A stretch of DNA of 64,000 nucleotides from Saposhnikovia divaricata (lineage: Eukaryota; Streptophyta; Magnoliopsida; Apiales; Apiaceae). Where the stretch lies: the NCBI GenBank assembly GCA_036435485.1, contig CM071598.1, forward strand, positions 42,422,501-42,486,500. Direction: 5' to 3'. The first letter of the stretch is position 1. Each line of letters starts with the position of its first letter. This document shows, piece after piece, positions 9,666-21,717 of this stretch. The notes below the pieces were generated by a model. It ran no database searches. It saw only the letters and a list, made by a program, of their open reading frames with translations, and was not told the origin of the DNA. Both the position numbers and the translations under genes were made by a program.

Positions 9666-12600
9666 TTACTGATAGTACTTCTTGAGATGTTCTGCATTTC
9701 AAGCTCTCGGAATGACATTCCCATCCATATCCATCAAGTGGTAAGTTCCTTCCCAAATGGCTGACTTTATCTGGTAAGGACCTTCCCAATTCGCTCTAAA
9801 GGCTCCATGTGCGAGGACCTTGGTATTAGGCATAAATTTCCTCAAAACTAGGTCTCCACCTTTAAAAGATCTTGCTTTCACCTTTTTGTTGTAGTGCCTT
9901 CGAACTCTCTGCTGATAAGCTGCTAGCTTCACTTGCGAATCTGCTCTCAACTCTTCAACCATATCTAGGTAGAGTCTGTGACTAACCTCGTTGTTCTCAG
10001 GATCATAATGCTTTCTTCTCAAGGAACCTGTGCCAACTTCTACAGGTACCATAGCTTCATAACCATAAGTGAGAGTAAAAGAAGACTCACCAGTTGTAGA
10101 TCTAGAAGTGGTGTTATACGACCACAAGACTCCAAGAAGCTCCTCTGGCCAGCTTCCTTTCTTATCTTCAAGTCTTGTCTTCAAAGTGTGCTTGATAATC
10201 TTGTTTACAGCTTCAGTCTGTCCATTGCTCTGTGGATAATACACTGCTGAGAATACTTTCTGAATTCCAAACTGCTCATACAATCCTTTAAGCACTTTAC
10301 TATCAAACTGCTTCCCATTATCAGAAATCAATTTCTGGGGAATACCAAACCTGCAAACAATAGCTCGAAAAACAAATTCAGTTAGTTTGGAGGCTGTGAT
10401 CTTAGCAAGTGGTTCTGCTTCTGCTCACTTTGTAAAGTAGTCAACTGCAACTACTGCATATTTTACTCCTCCCTTTCCTGTTGGGAGCTTTCCAATGAGA
10501 TCTATCCCTCAAACGGCAAATGGCCAAGGGCTGACAATCTGCTTGATAGGTGCTACAGGCCTGCTATTAAAATTTGAAAACTTCTAACAATTGCTGCATG
10601 TCTGAACAAACTTATGAATATCCGCTTTAAGGGTTGGCCAATAGTATCCTTGTCGAAGGACCTTCATTGCTAAAGAACTACCCCCCGAGTGATTTCCACA
10701 TACTCCCTCGTGAATCTCTTCGAGGATATATCTACACTGCTCTCCAGCTACACACTTAAGCAAAGGCTGATTAAATCCCCGTTTGTATAGGATTCCATCA
10801 TAAATCACATACTTGGCAGAATGATACTTCAGCTTCCTGGCTTCATCCTGATTAAGAGGTACCTCTCCCTTAGCCAAGTAACTATAGATCGGAGTCATCC
10901 ATGAATCTTCAACCGGAAATTTGATGTCCATAATCTCTTCCTTGAAGACACTAGGCTGCTCCTGAATCTAGAGTGGAATTACTCCCAACAGTGTTGACTC
11001 TCTCTGTGAGCCTAATTTGGCTAATGCATCTGTATTGGTATTCTTTCCTCGTGGACCTCTCGCCAGGAATCCACCACGAATCTGCCAAACTACTAACATC
11101 GAGTCACTGAATACTCTGATATTCTCCACTTTCATCTCCAAAGCTAGCTTGAGACCTGTAATCAACGCCTCATACTCTGCATCATTGTTAGTGGCTCTGA
11201 AAGCGAAATGAATTGAACTATGAAGTCTATGTCCTGGGCTAACTAGTTCTATGCCTGCTCCAGCTCCATTATTGTTAGCAGCTCCATCCACGTACAATGT
11301 CCACCAAGATGCACAATTATCATCTTCTATCTGCTCTTTCTCCAACTCTCTTGGCCCCTCCTGACCAGTAACCTCCACATGAGGTGGAAACTCGATCAAA
11401 AAATCTGCTAAAGCTTGAGCCTTGATTGCTGTCTTTGGCTTGTACTCTATATCAAACTTACCCAGCTCCACAACCCATTTCAACATTCTTCCTGAGGATT
11501 CTGGCATGTGCATCACTTGTCTAAGTGGATATGAGGTTCTTACTTCTATCTTGTGAGCCTGAAAATAAGGTCATAGCTTCCTGGAAGCTAGAATCAGAGC
11601 ATAAACCAGTTTCTCCATTATTGTGTACCTTGTCTCCGTGTCAAGTAACCTCTTACTGACATAGTATATTGGGCTCTCCTGTCCATCTTCCTCTCGAACT
11701 AACACTGCACTGATTGCATACTCCGATACAGCTAGGTACAGTATTAATGTCTCTCCATCCACTGGCTTAGCTAAAAATGGAGGGCTTCCCAAATGCTCTT
11801 TCAACTTTCCAAAGGCTATCTCACATTCTTCTATCCATTCAAACTTATTTCCCTTCTTTATTGCTTTAAAGAACTCTTGGCACTTATCTGTAAACCTCGA
11901 AATGAATCTATTCAAAGCTGCAACTCTTCCAGTAAGGGACTGAACCTCTGTCGCAGTCCTTGGTGACTTCATCTCAATCAATGCTTTAATCTTGGCCGGA
12001 TTGGCTTTTATACCTCTGTGATTCACCATGAAGCCTAGAAATTTCCCTGATTCTACCCCAAACACACACTTCTGGGGATTCAGCTTTATTCTGTATTTTC
12101 GTAAGATTCCAAACATCTCTTCCAAGTGCTTCACATGATTAGTAGCTTCCTTGGACTTTACTAGCATATCATCCACTTATACCTCCATGGTATTACCAAT
12201 TTGCTTTTTAAACATCATGATTACTAGCCATTGATATGTGGCTCCAACATTAATCAATCCAAATGGCATGCATACATAGCAATAAAGACCTCTATCCGTA
12301 ATAAAAGAAGTATGTTCTTGATCAGGTTCATGCATAGGGATTTGATTATAACCTGAATATGCATCCATGAAGCTGAGCAGGGTGTGTCCAGCTGTTGCAT
12401 CCACTAGCTGATCAATTAGTGGCAGTGGGAAGCTTTCCTTTGGGCATGCTTTGTTGAGATCTGTGAAGCCCACACAGGTTCTCCATTTTCCATTGGGCTT
12501 CTTCACCAAGACAGGATTCGCTAACCATACAGGATAGAAAAATTCTTTGACCAAACCTGCATCCAGCAACCTATCTACCACTTCCTTCAATGCTTGAACT

Positions 12601-13410
12601 CTCTCTCCACTAACTGGTCTTCGCTTTTGTCTTATACCTTTCTTCTCTGGATCAATGTTCAGTTTGTGACACATGACCTTTGGGTCTATTCCTTCAATAT
12701 CTGCGTGGCACCGTGCAAATACATCCAGGTTCGTGCTCAAAAAGGAAATTATAGATTCTTTTAGAGCTGGTTCAAGTTGAGCTCCAATCTTCAACACTTT
12801 TGTACCATCTTTATCATTTATCTTCACATCCAATGTCTCACCAACTGGTCCAGGCTTGACCACTATCTCCGGCATTCGAGGATCTAAGTCTATATCCATC
12901 TCACTCATTGACTCTTCTCGAGATTCCTCAATAGTAGATGGTACATACTTTTCATGCATAACATTCCTTCTCTTAGATGCTGGCTGACTATCCTCACTGT
13001 TTCCACTATGCTTCATTTTTCGAGATTTTTCATCATCCAATTCTTCTACCATACACACATCACCATCCTTGTCCAAAGGGAGTGCACTTTCTAACAACAG
13101 GTAAGGGGTATCTGGTCCCTGAAAAACTAGAATCTCAGCATGAGGTTCCTCTTCTATGATTTCTTCAATTCTTAATGCTCTGCAGGATGCTGACACAAAA
13201 CCTTCTAATGACTGACTATGGAGATCGACTGTTATATCATCTGGATTCTTTCCTGGAAAATCATCAGGAACCTCATCCATTGGTTCAGGTAGCTTAGCAG
13301 CCTTAGCAGCATGTTGCAAAGCTTTAGTGTAGCATTCTCTAGAATCATACTGACATCCTCGAACTATACCAATACCACTTGGTGTTGGAAACTTCATAGT
13401 TATATGATAA
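9666..13410 (-). pseudogene. Tat pol: reverse transcriptase, RNase H, archaeal-type RNase H, integrase
   Basis: The pol half of the polyprotein reads from the frameshift near 13400 to a TAA at 9666-9668, in one frame apart from internal stops. RT lies at about 12900-11900 with CMPFGLINVGATYQ and the VDD catalytic pair beside a stop at 12177. The Ty3 RNase H spans about 11850-11390. The second, archaeal-type RNase H (VDGAANNNGAGAG, NNDAEYEAL, FSDS, DALAKL) ends at 10968 and looks internally shortened. Integrase has an HHCC finger (HEGVCGNH, CSNC), core residues in VDYF, SDNGKQF and NGQTEAVNK, and a C-terminal GPYQI module. Stops are seen at 12177, 11571, 10968, 10584, 10509, 10425 and 9699. 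The copy cannot make an active polyprotein. Confidence 0.9.
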
Positions 13411-15636
13411 AATCGAGGTAACCACCCTCATCTCCTTTAAGATTGGCCTCCCAAGGATAGCATTATAGTTCATGTTGTCCTCTATAACAATAAATTCTGC
13501 TAACTGTGTAAGACAACATGGTTTATCACCTAAAGTCATTGGTAAACGAATCTTACCTTTAATGGGAACCTGATTATTGGTAAAGCCATACAAAGTGTCC
13601 TTTGTTGGAGTTAGATCCCTATCCAGAAAATGCATCTTCTTGAAAGCTGAGTAGGACAACAAATTCACAGAGCTTCCATTATCCACCAGCACCCTATGAA
13701 CCTCATAAGACCCAATTCCTGCCTCGATTACCAAAGCATCAGTATGGGGATGGTGTACCCATGAAGCATCCTCTTCTGTGAAGGTGATATCTGCATCTTC
13801 CCCTTCGAACAACTTGGGAGACCTCTGCGACAGATTGCAAACTTTAGTCAAAGAACGCTCTTTAGCTTCACGAGTATACCTTTCCATGGCGTTTCTGCTA
13901 TTTGCTCCAATGTGCGGACCTCCAATAATGGTACGTATACACCCAGCTTTATGTGGTCCCTCCATCACAACAGGTTCTGGTGCTTTCTGAGTCTTCTCTT
14001 CTCTATACTTCTTTCCTTCCTTAGCTACCCATTCAGTTAACTGCCCCTGCCTGATTAGAGTTTCAATTAAATCCCTTAGATGGCGGCAGTCTGCAGTATT
14101 ATGCCCATTGTTATCATGAAAATCACAGTATGGACGCTCGTTCTTATTCCCTGGAGGACCAGTCATGAAAGGTCTTCTAAACCATGAAGACTTCTCATTT
14201 ACTGCATAGATATGATCAATCGGAGCTACCAGAGGAGTGAAAGTTTCATAAACAGGCCTCTCTCATTTATTGTAGGAAGCTGGTGGTGGAACCTGGTTCA
14301 TAGCAGGTCTAGTAGGATTCACGGCTTCAGCTTCAGGCTTTAATTGAGATGTACGACTAACCACCTTCTTATTATCACGATTATTGGGGCTTCTAGGTCT
14401 TGTCCTCTTATTTCCTGACCATCCGCCTTGCTTCTCAAAGTCTGGATCCTTTTTCAAATTTGCTAAAGATTCTTCCACCAAACGAAAAGATTCTGCCTGG
14501 GAATAGAAATCTGCCAGCGTCTCAGGTTCCTTCCCTTGTAATTCCTTCCACAAATCCAAACCTCTTTTGACTCCAGCAATTAAGAAATTCTTTAAAGTCT
14601 CCTCTGATGCTTTTCTAACCTTCGGAACCTCTGCATTAAACCTCTTGAAATATTCTGTCAATGTCTCATTAGGTCTCTGCTTGATGTTGGCCAGAGTATT
14701 AGTAGGAGGTCCAAAGGCAACAGATGCCCTAAACTGAGTAACAAAGAGCTTTCCCATGCTCTCCCAGGAACCAATAGAATCAGCAGGTAACCTCTTAAAC
14801 CATTGGTGGGCACCACCTTGCAATGTGGCTGCCAACAACCTACATCTGGTAGCTTCCTTAACCTGATAGACATCCATCTCTGTATCGAAACGACTCAAGT
14901 ACTCAATTGGATCAGTGGTTCCATCGAACTTCAATTCGTTCGAAGGTCTATAAGATCTGGGTAGGGCTGACTTTCGAAGCTTCTTAGTAAAAGGGGAAGC
15001 TGTTATAGGTTTGGCTGCAAGATACTTTTCATCCCTAAGCTTAGCTAGTATCTTCTTGACATCTTCTACAGTTACATCTCCAGTAGCTTCTGTTTTCGTC
15101 CTTTTACTTGTTCCGCTATCTCCCTGTGACTCTGCAGTACTAGATTCCTCAGTAGTTTCTTCTGAATATGTCTCATCATCATCTTCAATTATCTCAACAG
15201 ATGGCTCCTTGTCTTTCTTCTTTTTCTGCGAGGATCCTCCTGTTTTAACCTTCTTCTTTCCTTTGGACTCTGTATGACCCTGAGAATGTCCCTTCTTGGT
15301 AGGAGTTTTATTTTTCTCAGGATTCTATGGTTCTTCATCATCATCATCATCATATTTTGGTTCTTCCTCCTCCTCTTCGGCTTCCTCTTCGAGTTTAGGT
15401 TCCTTTTCATCAAAATTCAACTGCTTTGGGGTAACCTTCAATTTCTTACTCTTCTTTGCTTTCTTCTTCTTCTTCTTACTAGATGCCTGTTCCAGAGTCG
15501 ACAATCTTTCTCCAAAAGTCTTTAAGACCTCAAGCACATCTGCTGAGGTAACCTTCCTTCCTTGGTGAGCCTGTTCATCATCGTTAAGTGTTTTCTCCAC
15601 GGAACGGGTTGCTTCGCTATCTGAGCCGCCTGCCAT
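13345..15636 (-). pseudogene. Tat gag and protease
   Basis: The start at 15636 (MAGGSDSEATRS) follows the PBS by 25 bp. The N-terminus is strongly charged, with a Lys run and an Asp/Glu run. The gag core (about 14934-14263) carries the retrotransposon gag fold (FDGTTDPIEYLSRF, WESMGKLFVTQF). A CX3H-type knuckle follows (YCDFHDNNGHNTADC, about 14130-14085). The protease has VDNGSSVNLLS and ILGRP (about 13700-13450), with DNG at the active site as often seen in Tat elements. Two in-frame stops (15325, 14263) interrupt it, and a one-base indel near 13400 separates it from pol. The frame is otherwise continuous over 2.3 kb. Confidence 0.88.
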
Positions 15637-15660
15637 CTTTCCACTCTTAAGATGTTAACT

Positions 15661-15678
15661 GCCCTCCTTCTAGCGCCA
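15661..15678 (-). other. Primer binding site of the Tat element
   Basis: On the minus strand TGGCGCTAGAAGGAGGGC follows the LTR end by one base. TGG at the start would pair with the CCA end of a tRNA. The primer tRNA was not identified. Confidence 0.7.
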
Positions 15679-15679
15679 A

Positions 15680-16535
15680 TGTTGATGAGTGGATTTTGTA
15701 ACAACTTTTGAGAGGTTTACGGTGAGTTGTAGAGGCTAACGATCAACTGTTCAATGGAAGATTTGGATTGTGTTTGTGGGGGTGAGCTGAGCTCGAGGGT
15801 GTCTCCAATAATCTCAGGTGCCTTTAAAGAAAATTAGAGAGCTAGATTCTATAGGAATCAAGCTCACGTAGTTCTTATGTTAAGCTGATTCTGCTTGACC
15901 AGCTGTATTCGGTTGTCTAGTTCGTGTTGGACTCAGGTTCCTTTAAAGTTTACCACGAACTGGTTGGCTAAGTATAGTAGAACTCGAGTTCGTACCCTAC
16001 TATAATTCTCTCGTCTATTAGAGGCATTCTAGGATCAACTGCGCCCTAGAAGTACACTCCAATAATAAGTCTATTTCTGATCTGGATGGCTTCTAGAACT
16101 TTCTGTCGGTTACTCTTAGGAACCTGGTGCTCAGGAACCTATGTCTCAGGAGCCTGTTTCTCAGGAACCTCCTTATTTCGGGATCTGTTGCTCAGGAACC
16201 TCTTTTTAGGTATCTGTACCTGCACAAATAACAAACTTGTTAGGCTGGATAACTCTTCTGATGTCTTCATATGCTCTTAACGCTCTCTGTGGCTGTTGCT
16301 ATGCTAACTCGAACTCTTCCATGGGGAGGAACCTGGTCCTTTAGTAATCTGCTCAGCTTCCAGACCTTTGGGAACCTCTTGATATTCATAGTTTCTTGGT
16401 CATCTCTCTATCTGATCCTCATTTCTTCATGTCTGGTCTTCATATCTTGTACTGGATCTATCTTCTGGCTCGTATGGATTGGACCCTATGGTTTAATGGG
16501 CCTAAATTCAGTTCATGGTAATTTTGGGCACAACA
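15680..16535 (-). repeat. 5' LTR of the Tat element, 856 bp
   Basis: On the minus strand it runs from TGTTGTGCCC (16535) to ATCAACA (15680), next to the PBS. Both ends match the related LTR at 34693-35403: the start matches TGTTGTACCC, and the segment around CTCAAAAGTTGTTAC is shared near the end. Five bases beyond (ACACG, 16536-16540) are the predicted target duplication, because the same ACACG occurs in the mirrored arm of the host MITE. Confidence 0.85.
16113..16210 (-). repeat. 15-16-bp tandem repeat CTCAGGAACCT inside the Tat LTR
   Basis: CTCAGGAACCT or close variants recur about six times (for example at 16132, 16147, 16162 and 16191). The apparent small ORF 16086-16280 is translated repeat. 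Confidence 0.7.
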
Positions 16536-16733
16536 ACACGCATTTTAAGGTAGATTTTAAGGATAGTTCCAATATTATTTTTGAAATTTTCCTTTTTTGT
16601 ATAAAAATATAACAATCCTATTTTTATACAGAAAAAGAAAATTTTAAAAATAAGTTATGGAACTATCCTTAAAATTTACCTTAAAATACGTGTTAGATGT
16701 GTCAAAAAAAGTGTTAAGAATTGGATGGGACGG
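16536..16733. mobile_element. Palindromic MITE, left arm truncated by the Tat insertion
   Basis: The sequence from 16537 (ACGCATTTTAAGGTAGATTT) is mirrored by the complement of 16620-16693 with few mismatches, forming arms of about 75 bp. To the right the element ends GGATGGGACGGAG, a Stowaway-like terminus. A related half copy lies at 60833-60932. The matching outer part of the left arm is missing exactly where the Tat LTR ends, so the retrotransposon is inserted in this MITE. Confidence 0.7.
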
Positions 16734-17084
16734 AGTTAATATTCCTGAGGTTATAAAAAAAATAATGTAAATATAGGGTTATTTTTGTAAATACAGGAAC
16801 ATATTCAATTATTACAAAAATGCCATTAAAATATTGTATTGAAACTAGCATTAACTCAGGTAAATTTCCTGAGGTAACCTTAGGAACATTATTCTCAAAT
16901 ATAAAATATATAATCTTGGCATATGTTATTAAGATAGATGACGGGTACTTTGTCGTTGGGTAAGGTAACATCGATTATGGTTGATAATCTGGAAGAATAA
17001 TAATATTGTTGAGAGGCTTTGTTAAATTTAAAGTAAAACTAACAATATCTTCTGCATTATGTTCCGGAAGAGTGTTGAAGTTTT
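16734..17084. other. AT-rich spacer
   Basis: No gene or recognised repeat is seen between the MITE and the first readable LINE sequence. Confidence 0.5.
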
Positions 17085-17181
17085 CCTGTAATTAAAGAAA
17101 CTAGGATTTCTTTGAAATATGACAAGATGAGAGGCTCCTTTTATTTCTTTCAGCTGTGGCAAGCCGGATTGCAGTATGAAG

Positions 17182-18075
17182 TAGGGGTGTACAGACGATC
17201 CGCTCAACCGCATAAACCGCTCGCATCGCTTGCAACCGAATCGCATTTTGTGGATAATCGCGAAATGTGGGTTGGTTGCGGATGTAATTTTTAATAATCG
17301 CTCATTTGCGGTTTGGTTGCGATTTTATATATTCAAAAATCGCAAAATCCGAACCGCAACCGCAAACCGCAATATATAAATTATATTTAAAAAAATATAT
17401 TTTTTATATTATATAAATTAATAATTTAAATACATATATGTTTATTTATTAATATATTTAGTTAATATATTTTATTTATCTAATATCTCTCTTATACGTA
17501 TATATTTGTAGAGTTTGTTCATAAATGTTGATGAAGACTTGGATTGTTGAGATTCCTGACTTAACTTGAAGTTCTTGGTAAACACTTATTCTTAAATCTT
17601 TATTCCATGCTGATTTATAACAATGTATGCCATGTTATTTACTGGACCTTTTTATTTATTGAGTTTTTTTTTTGTTTTTGATTGACAGGCCCTGTTTTGA
17701 CTTCTGGAGTGCCCTTACATTACTGGACCATGGACGAAATCACTTAAATGGATTGCACCTGCTAGTTTCAATCTTTTGTTCCGTTGTTATGTATTTAAGT
17801 ACTTTCTGTATATTTACTTTTGCCTGAAAAATGATGATCAGGACCAATTATGTGTAATGTTTGTTATATTTTGAATTTAATATTCTCAAGTTATTGTTTA
17901 TTTTTATTCGGTGGTTGAACCGCAATCCGAACCGCAACAACCGCAATTTCGTGGTTGGAATTGATGTGGTTAATCGCAACCGCAAATGTGGTTGAAGTTT
18001 TTATAAAATCGCTATATGCGGTTTGGTTCAACTTTTAGTCCAAAACAGATCCGATCCGAACCGCGTACACCCCTG
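17182..18075. mobile_element. Non-autonomous hAT element, 894 bp
   Basis: The element starts TAGGGGTGTAC and ends GTACACCCCTG, so the termini are inverted repeats of the hAT type. It is flanked by 8-bp duplications GTATGAAG (17174-17181) and GTATGGAG (18076-18083), one mismatch. Both subterminal regions are packed with AACCGCAA-like repeats on either strand. No transposase is present. Joining the flanks restores the LINE ORF1 context. Confidence 0.88.
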
Positions 18076-18559
18076 GTATGGAGTGTCATGAACAAGCTAC
18101 GGTAGCGAAAATTAATTGAAGAGAAGTCCCCGCGTTGGGAATGTGGATGAAGATTGAAAATTATGTACAAGCCTATTTTCAAGGTTAATTTGACAGAACT
18201 ACAAGTTTAGTGGCATATATGGATGTCCAAGTTGAAGTTGTCGGAAACTTGGGAAAATATGGAAGTTCTAGTAGTCCAAAGTAGTGTGAGGGAAAATGAG
18301 CAGTCAAACATGGGAATATTACAAAATGTAGGAAATGAAGTTCAGGGGGACACGCTCTCAAGGTGGGAAAAGATCCTGTGTCTAAAAGAATTGAGACTTT
18401 GGAGATGAGGTGTACAGTTCGAATGAAACTACTGATGTGGTGGGCTACTTGTTAGAGAAAACGTTCGGGGGGAGCTAAAACTCTATTTATTGATCAGAAT
18501 TTGAAAAAGAGGGATTTTGGAATAGGAGGGAATATTTATCAGAAGAGACAACGAGATCT

Positions 18560-21180
18560 TTGAGTGGGGGATGATACTAATCTTAGTGAAGAGACTACAA
18601 CAAACTCTACGAAAAGAGATGTTGACTCGATTGTGGTGATAGAAATGTGCGATGGTGATTTTAATGAGCTTCTTCGAGATGAGGAGAACTACGGAGGTGG
18701 TTTGCGACCTCAGTATCTCATGGAAAACTTTAGAGAGTTGGTAGATGATTGCAAAATTAAGGAGCTTAGGGTGGAAAGAATGGTATTTTTACGTGGAGTA
18801 AAAAGTGTCGGGGGAGCCTTGTACTTGAGAGATTAAATAAAAGCTTCTACAATGAGGAGTGGAGCAACATATTTCCTGTAGCAGTGGAAAAACATATCGG
18901 GTTTTGGGGTTCAGATTACTGCCCCGTTCTTTTAGAGTTTACCGGATGTGCTGAGGGCAGAGTGTGTGGAAATGGGAGAAGAAAATCGAGATACTGTTAT
19001 GAGGAAGGCTGGGCTGATCACGATGAATGTTCTAAGATAGTATCTGAGTGTTAATTTAAGAAAATTGGTGAAGATAAGGTTACATATGTTGTTAATAATC
19101 TGTCAAGGTGTGGTTAAGCTCTTGTCATGCAGGTGGGCAAAGAAGATGAAGAAAACGATGATTGTTGAAATTAAGGAAAGGAAAAATAAAATTTGAACTC
19201 TGTCCAACTCAATTAGGATGTAGAACTGGACAATGTTAAGAGAGGGAGAAAGAAAACTGAATCTTGTGTTACTTAAAGAGGAAACATTCTGGAAACAAAG
19301 AAGCATGGTGACTTGTTTAGCGGAGGGGGATAAGAATACTAGATATTTTCGCAGAAAGGCTACAACAAGAATGGATAAAATTGAGATCAAAGGAATAAAA
19401 GATAGCAATGGGGCTTGCAAACCGACATGAGGGTAGTAGAAAGAGTGTTTTTTGATTATTTTCTTAACGTCTTTTCTACTACTAATCCTTCCATGGACGA
19501 TATTCCCAAATTTATAAAGCCTATGAATTAGAAAATAAATACGGAGATGAATGAAGGTCTGAATAGGAGGTTTGATGAGGTTGAGGTGTATCATGCGCTG
19601 AAGGATATGAACCCTTCAAAGGCTCCGGGAAGGGAACGATTTTCAAGATATTTTTATCAGAAGTTTTGTCCGCATGTTGAAGAATATATTATTAGCATAT
19701 GTTTTTGGCAGTGCTGAATGAAGATAAAGATTTGACGGAGATTAATAAACAATAATTGCTCTCATTCCAAAAGACTAAAAATCCCGAAGTAGTGTCTCGG
19801 TACAGACCTATAAGTTTGTGTAATGTGGTTTGTAAGGTGGTGGCAAAGTGTTTGACATAGGCTTAAGGGTACCATGCGGATTGCAATTGCAGACACTAAA
19901 GGGGCTTTTGTGGAGGATCGACAAATTCGTGATAATTTAATGGTGGGATTGGTAGGGTTGATTACAATGAAGAAAGATAGGTTTGAAAACTGAAACAAGT
20001 TATCTTTGAAGCTCCATATGTCCAAAGTTTGTGATCTGGTGTGGAGGTTTGTGTTCGAGGTGATGAAGAAACTAAAATATGCCGAAACTTTGGATAAAAA
20101 AGATAAAAAAATGTGTCTGCTTAGCCTCTTTTGCTATTTTGATTATTGGGACGGTGAGAGGAAACATTGTGCCCGAGAGAGGTTAAGACAAGGAGATCCG
20201 CTCTCACCATTCCTTTCATTATTCTGTGCAGAGGGACTGTCATGCCAACTCATGCAAGTGGAGAGGTGTACCAATATTTCTGGCCTAAAATTTGGTAATG
20301 ATTCTTTAACAGTTTCTCACTTATTTTTTGTCGATGATAGCCTTTTTTCTGTTGTTCTAATTTAAAAGAGTGTATGGACTATGGTTACTTAAAATATTTT
20401 AAATAGATATGAGAGGGTGTCAGGTCAAATGATTAATTTTGAGAAATCCGAAATCTGCTTTGGTAAAAATGTGAGGATTGAAGATAAAAGGTTGTTTCAA
20501 AGTGTGTTTAATGTGAGAGTTGTAGACTGCCATGAAAGGTATCTTGGGCTTCCATCGAGCTCAGGTAGGAGGAAAACAGAACTTTTTAACTTCATAGAAG
20601 AAAGAGTTTAGACAAAGCTGAAAGGGTTGAATGGGAACTTGCTTTCTAGTTCTGGAAAAGAAATTCTTATTAAAACTGTTGTTCAAGCTATCCCCATTTT
20701 ATTTATGCTATGTCTTGTTTTAGATTTCCTAAATCTTTCATTACGTCTACTATTTATAAAATGATTGCTAATTTCTGGTGGGGGAGCAAGGATGGGTTAG
20801 AGCAAATCCAACCGCTTCCCTATCTAGGTTCTTAACTCAGAAGTCAGAATTTACTGAATTTGACATAAAAGGGAGTAGATGGAGAGTTGGTTCAGGAGAT
20901 TGAATATTAATTAATAATGACTATTAGTTGTTTGGAAAAGATGGTATCAGCTTTTCTAATGATACTTTTATCCCTAATGATGTGTGTGTGGCAGATCTCT
21001 GGGAACCTAATGGCAATTGGAATATTAAGTTTCAGCATCGACTTTTTGATCCGAGGGATGTCAAAAGAATTTTAGTCATCCCAGTAGGCTCCATGGACAA
21101 TGATGATGTTATCATATAGGTTTGCACGAATAATTGGATTTATAATGTCAAAAGTGGTTACAAGAAGGCGACGTCTTTAA
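18560..21180 (+). pseudogene. LINE ORF2 remnant (endonuclease and reverse transcriptase)
   Basis: Several short frames carry L1 ORF2 motifs. The endonuclease shows GDFNELLRDEENYGG (18654) and, after a frameshift, SDYCPVLLEF (about 18910-18940). The RT region shows PSKAPG (19615), SRYRPISLCNVVCK (19795-19840), KLHMSKVCD (20010), GDPLSPFLSLFCAEGLS (20190-20240) and SHLFFVDDS (20315), followed by SGQMINFEKSEICF (20417). The catalytic pair is VDD instead of the usual ADD. A zinc-finger-like segment (NWNIKFQHRLFDPRDVKRIL) lies near 21015-21080. Stops and frameshifts occur every few hundred bases. Confidence 0.8.
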
Positions 21181-21548
21181 AATACCGTGCAGAATCATCA
21201 AATGTGGCTGAAATAAGTAGAATTTTATTCTAGGAATTATATAAATATTTTCATTTCTAATTTCAAAGTAGCACCGTAATTTATTTTAAGTTCATGGTAT
21301 TTACTTTCGTAACTTCAACAATAAAGTTGAACCATCAGTAAGCATTTACCAGACATTAGATGAGATATTATGTTTGGTTACATTCTAGTAAAGCTAAACT
21401 TAACATTGCTGGAAATGGTAGCCCTGACCACAACAGAAGAAAATAGACACAATAAGCTAAACTATCCTTAAAAAAACAAATTATAAAAACCGAGTGGGAC
21501 AAAACATAAATATATAAAACAGATATACTGCTGATGAATGTAGCTTGC

Positions 21549-21554
21549 TTTATT
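21549..21554 (-). terminator. Candidate polyadenylation signal of the dehydrogenase gene
   Basis: AATAAA on the minus strand, 164 bp beyond the stop codon. Position and motif fit, but plant signals are loose. Confidence 0.35.
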
Positions 21555-21717
21555 CATGAGGTGAATTTAAATTTTAATATAGAAAACATTTGCAGAAACT
21601 GTTTACAGGATTTCAGGGATATAATCCGAGTCTCAAAGACCCGGTGTCTGTAAACATAATAAACAACTAACACAAGAACATGTACTCAAAACAACGATAA
21701 ACTCCCCCCCAAACACT

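Larger units (their letters stand above)
7592..16535 (-). mobile_element. Ty3/gypsy retrotransposon, Tat lineage, 3' end cut off by the Tekay insertion
   Basis: Read on the minus strand from 16535: 5' LTR (16535-15680), PBS (15678-15661), gag-protease (15636-13345), RT, RNase H, a second archaeal-type RNase H, integrase (to 9666), then 2.1 kb of noncoding DNA with hairpin arrays down to 7592. The second RNase H is the hallmark of the Tat lineage. No 3' LTR occurs before the Tekay LTR begins at 7591, so the rest probably lies beyond the Tekay element, outside the window. Several nonsense mutations and one frameshift disable it. A related LTR is present at 34693-35403. Confidence 0.85.
17085..21230 (+). 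mobile_element. L1-type non-LTR retrotransposon (LINE), degenerate, split by a hAT element
   Basis: Plant L1 features appear in order: a decayed ORF1 zinc-knuckle region (ISLKYDKMRGSFYFF, 17105-17150), an apurinic endonuclease motif (GDFNELL at 18654), then RT blocks and a zinc-finger-like 3' part. Neither the 5' start nor the 3' tail is clear, so the limits are approximate. The hAT element at 17182-18075 interrupts the ORF1 region. Confidence 0.75.

Noticed and set aside
15189..15568. Basic or Phe/Ser-rich ORFs around 15.2-15.6 kb
   Set aside because: Alternative frames over the Lys- and Asp/Glu-rich low-complexity part of Tat gag.
19103..19594. 163-codon minus-strand ORF
   Set aside because: Antisense to the LINE RT remnant; hydrophobic composition without family motifs.
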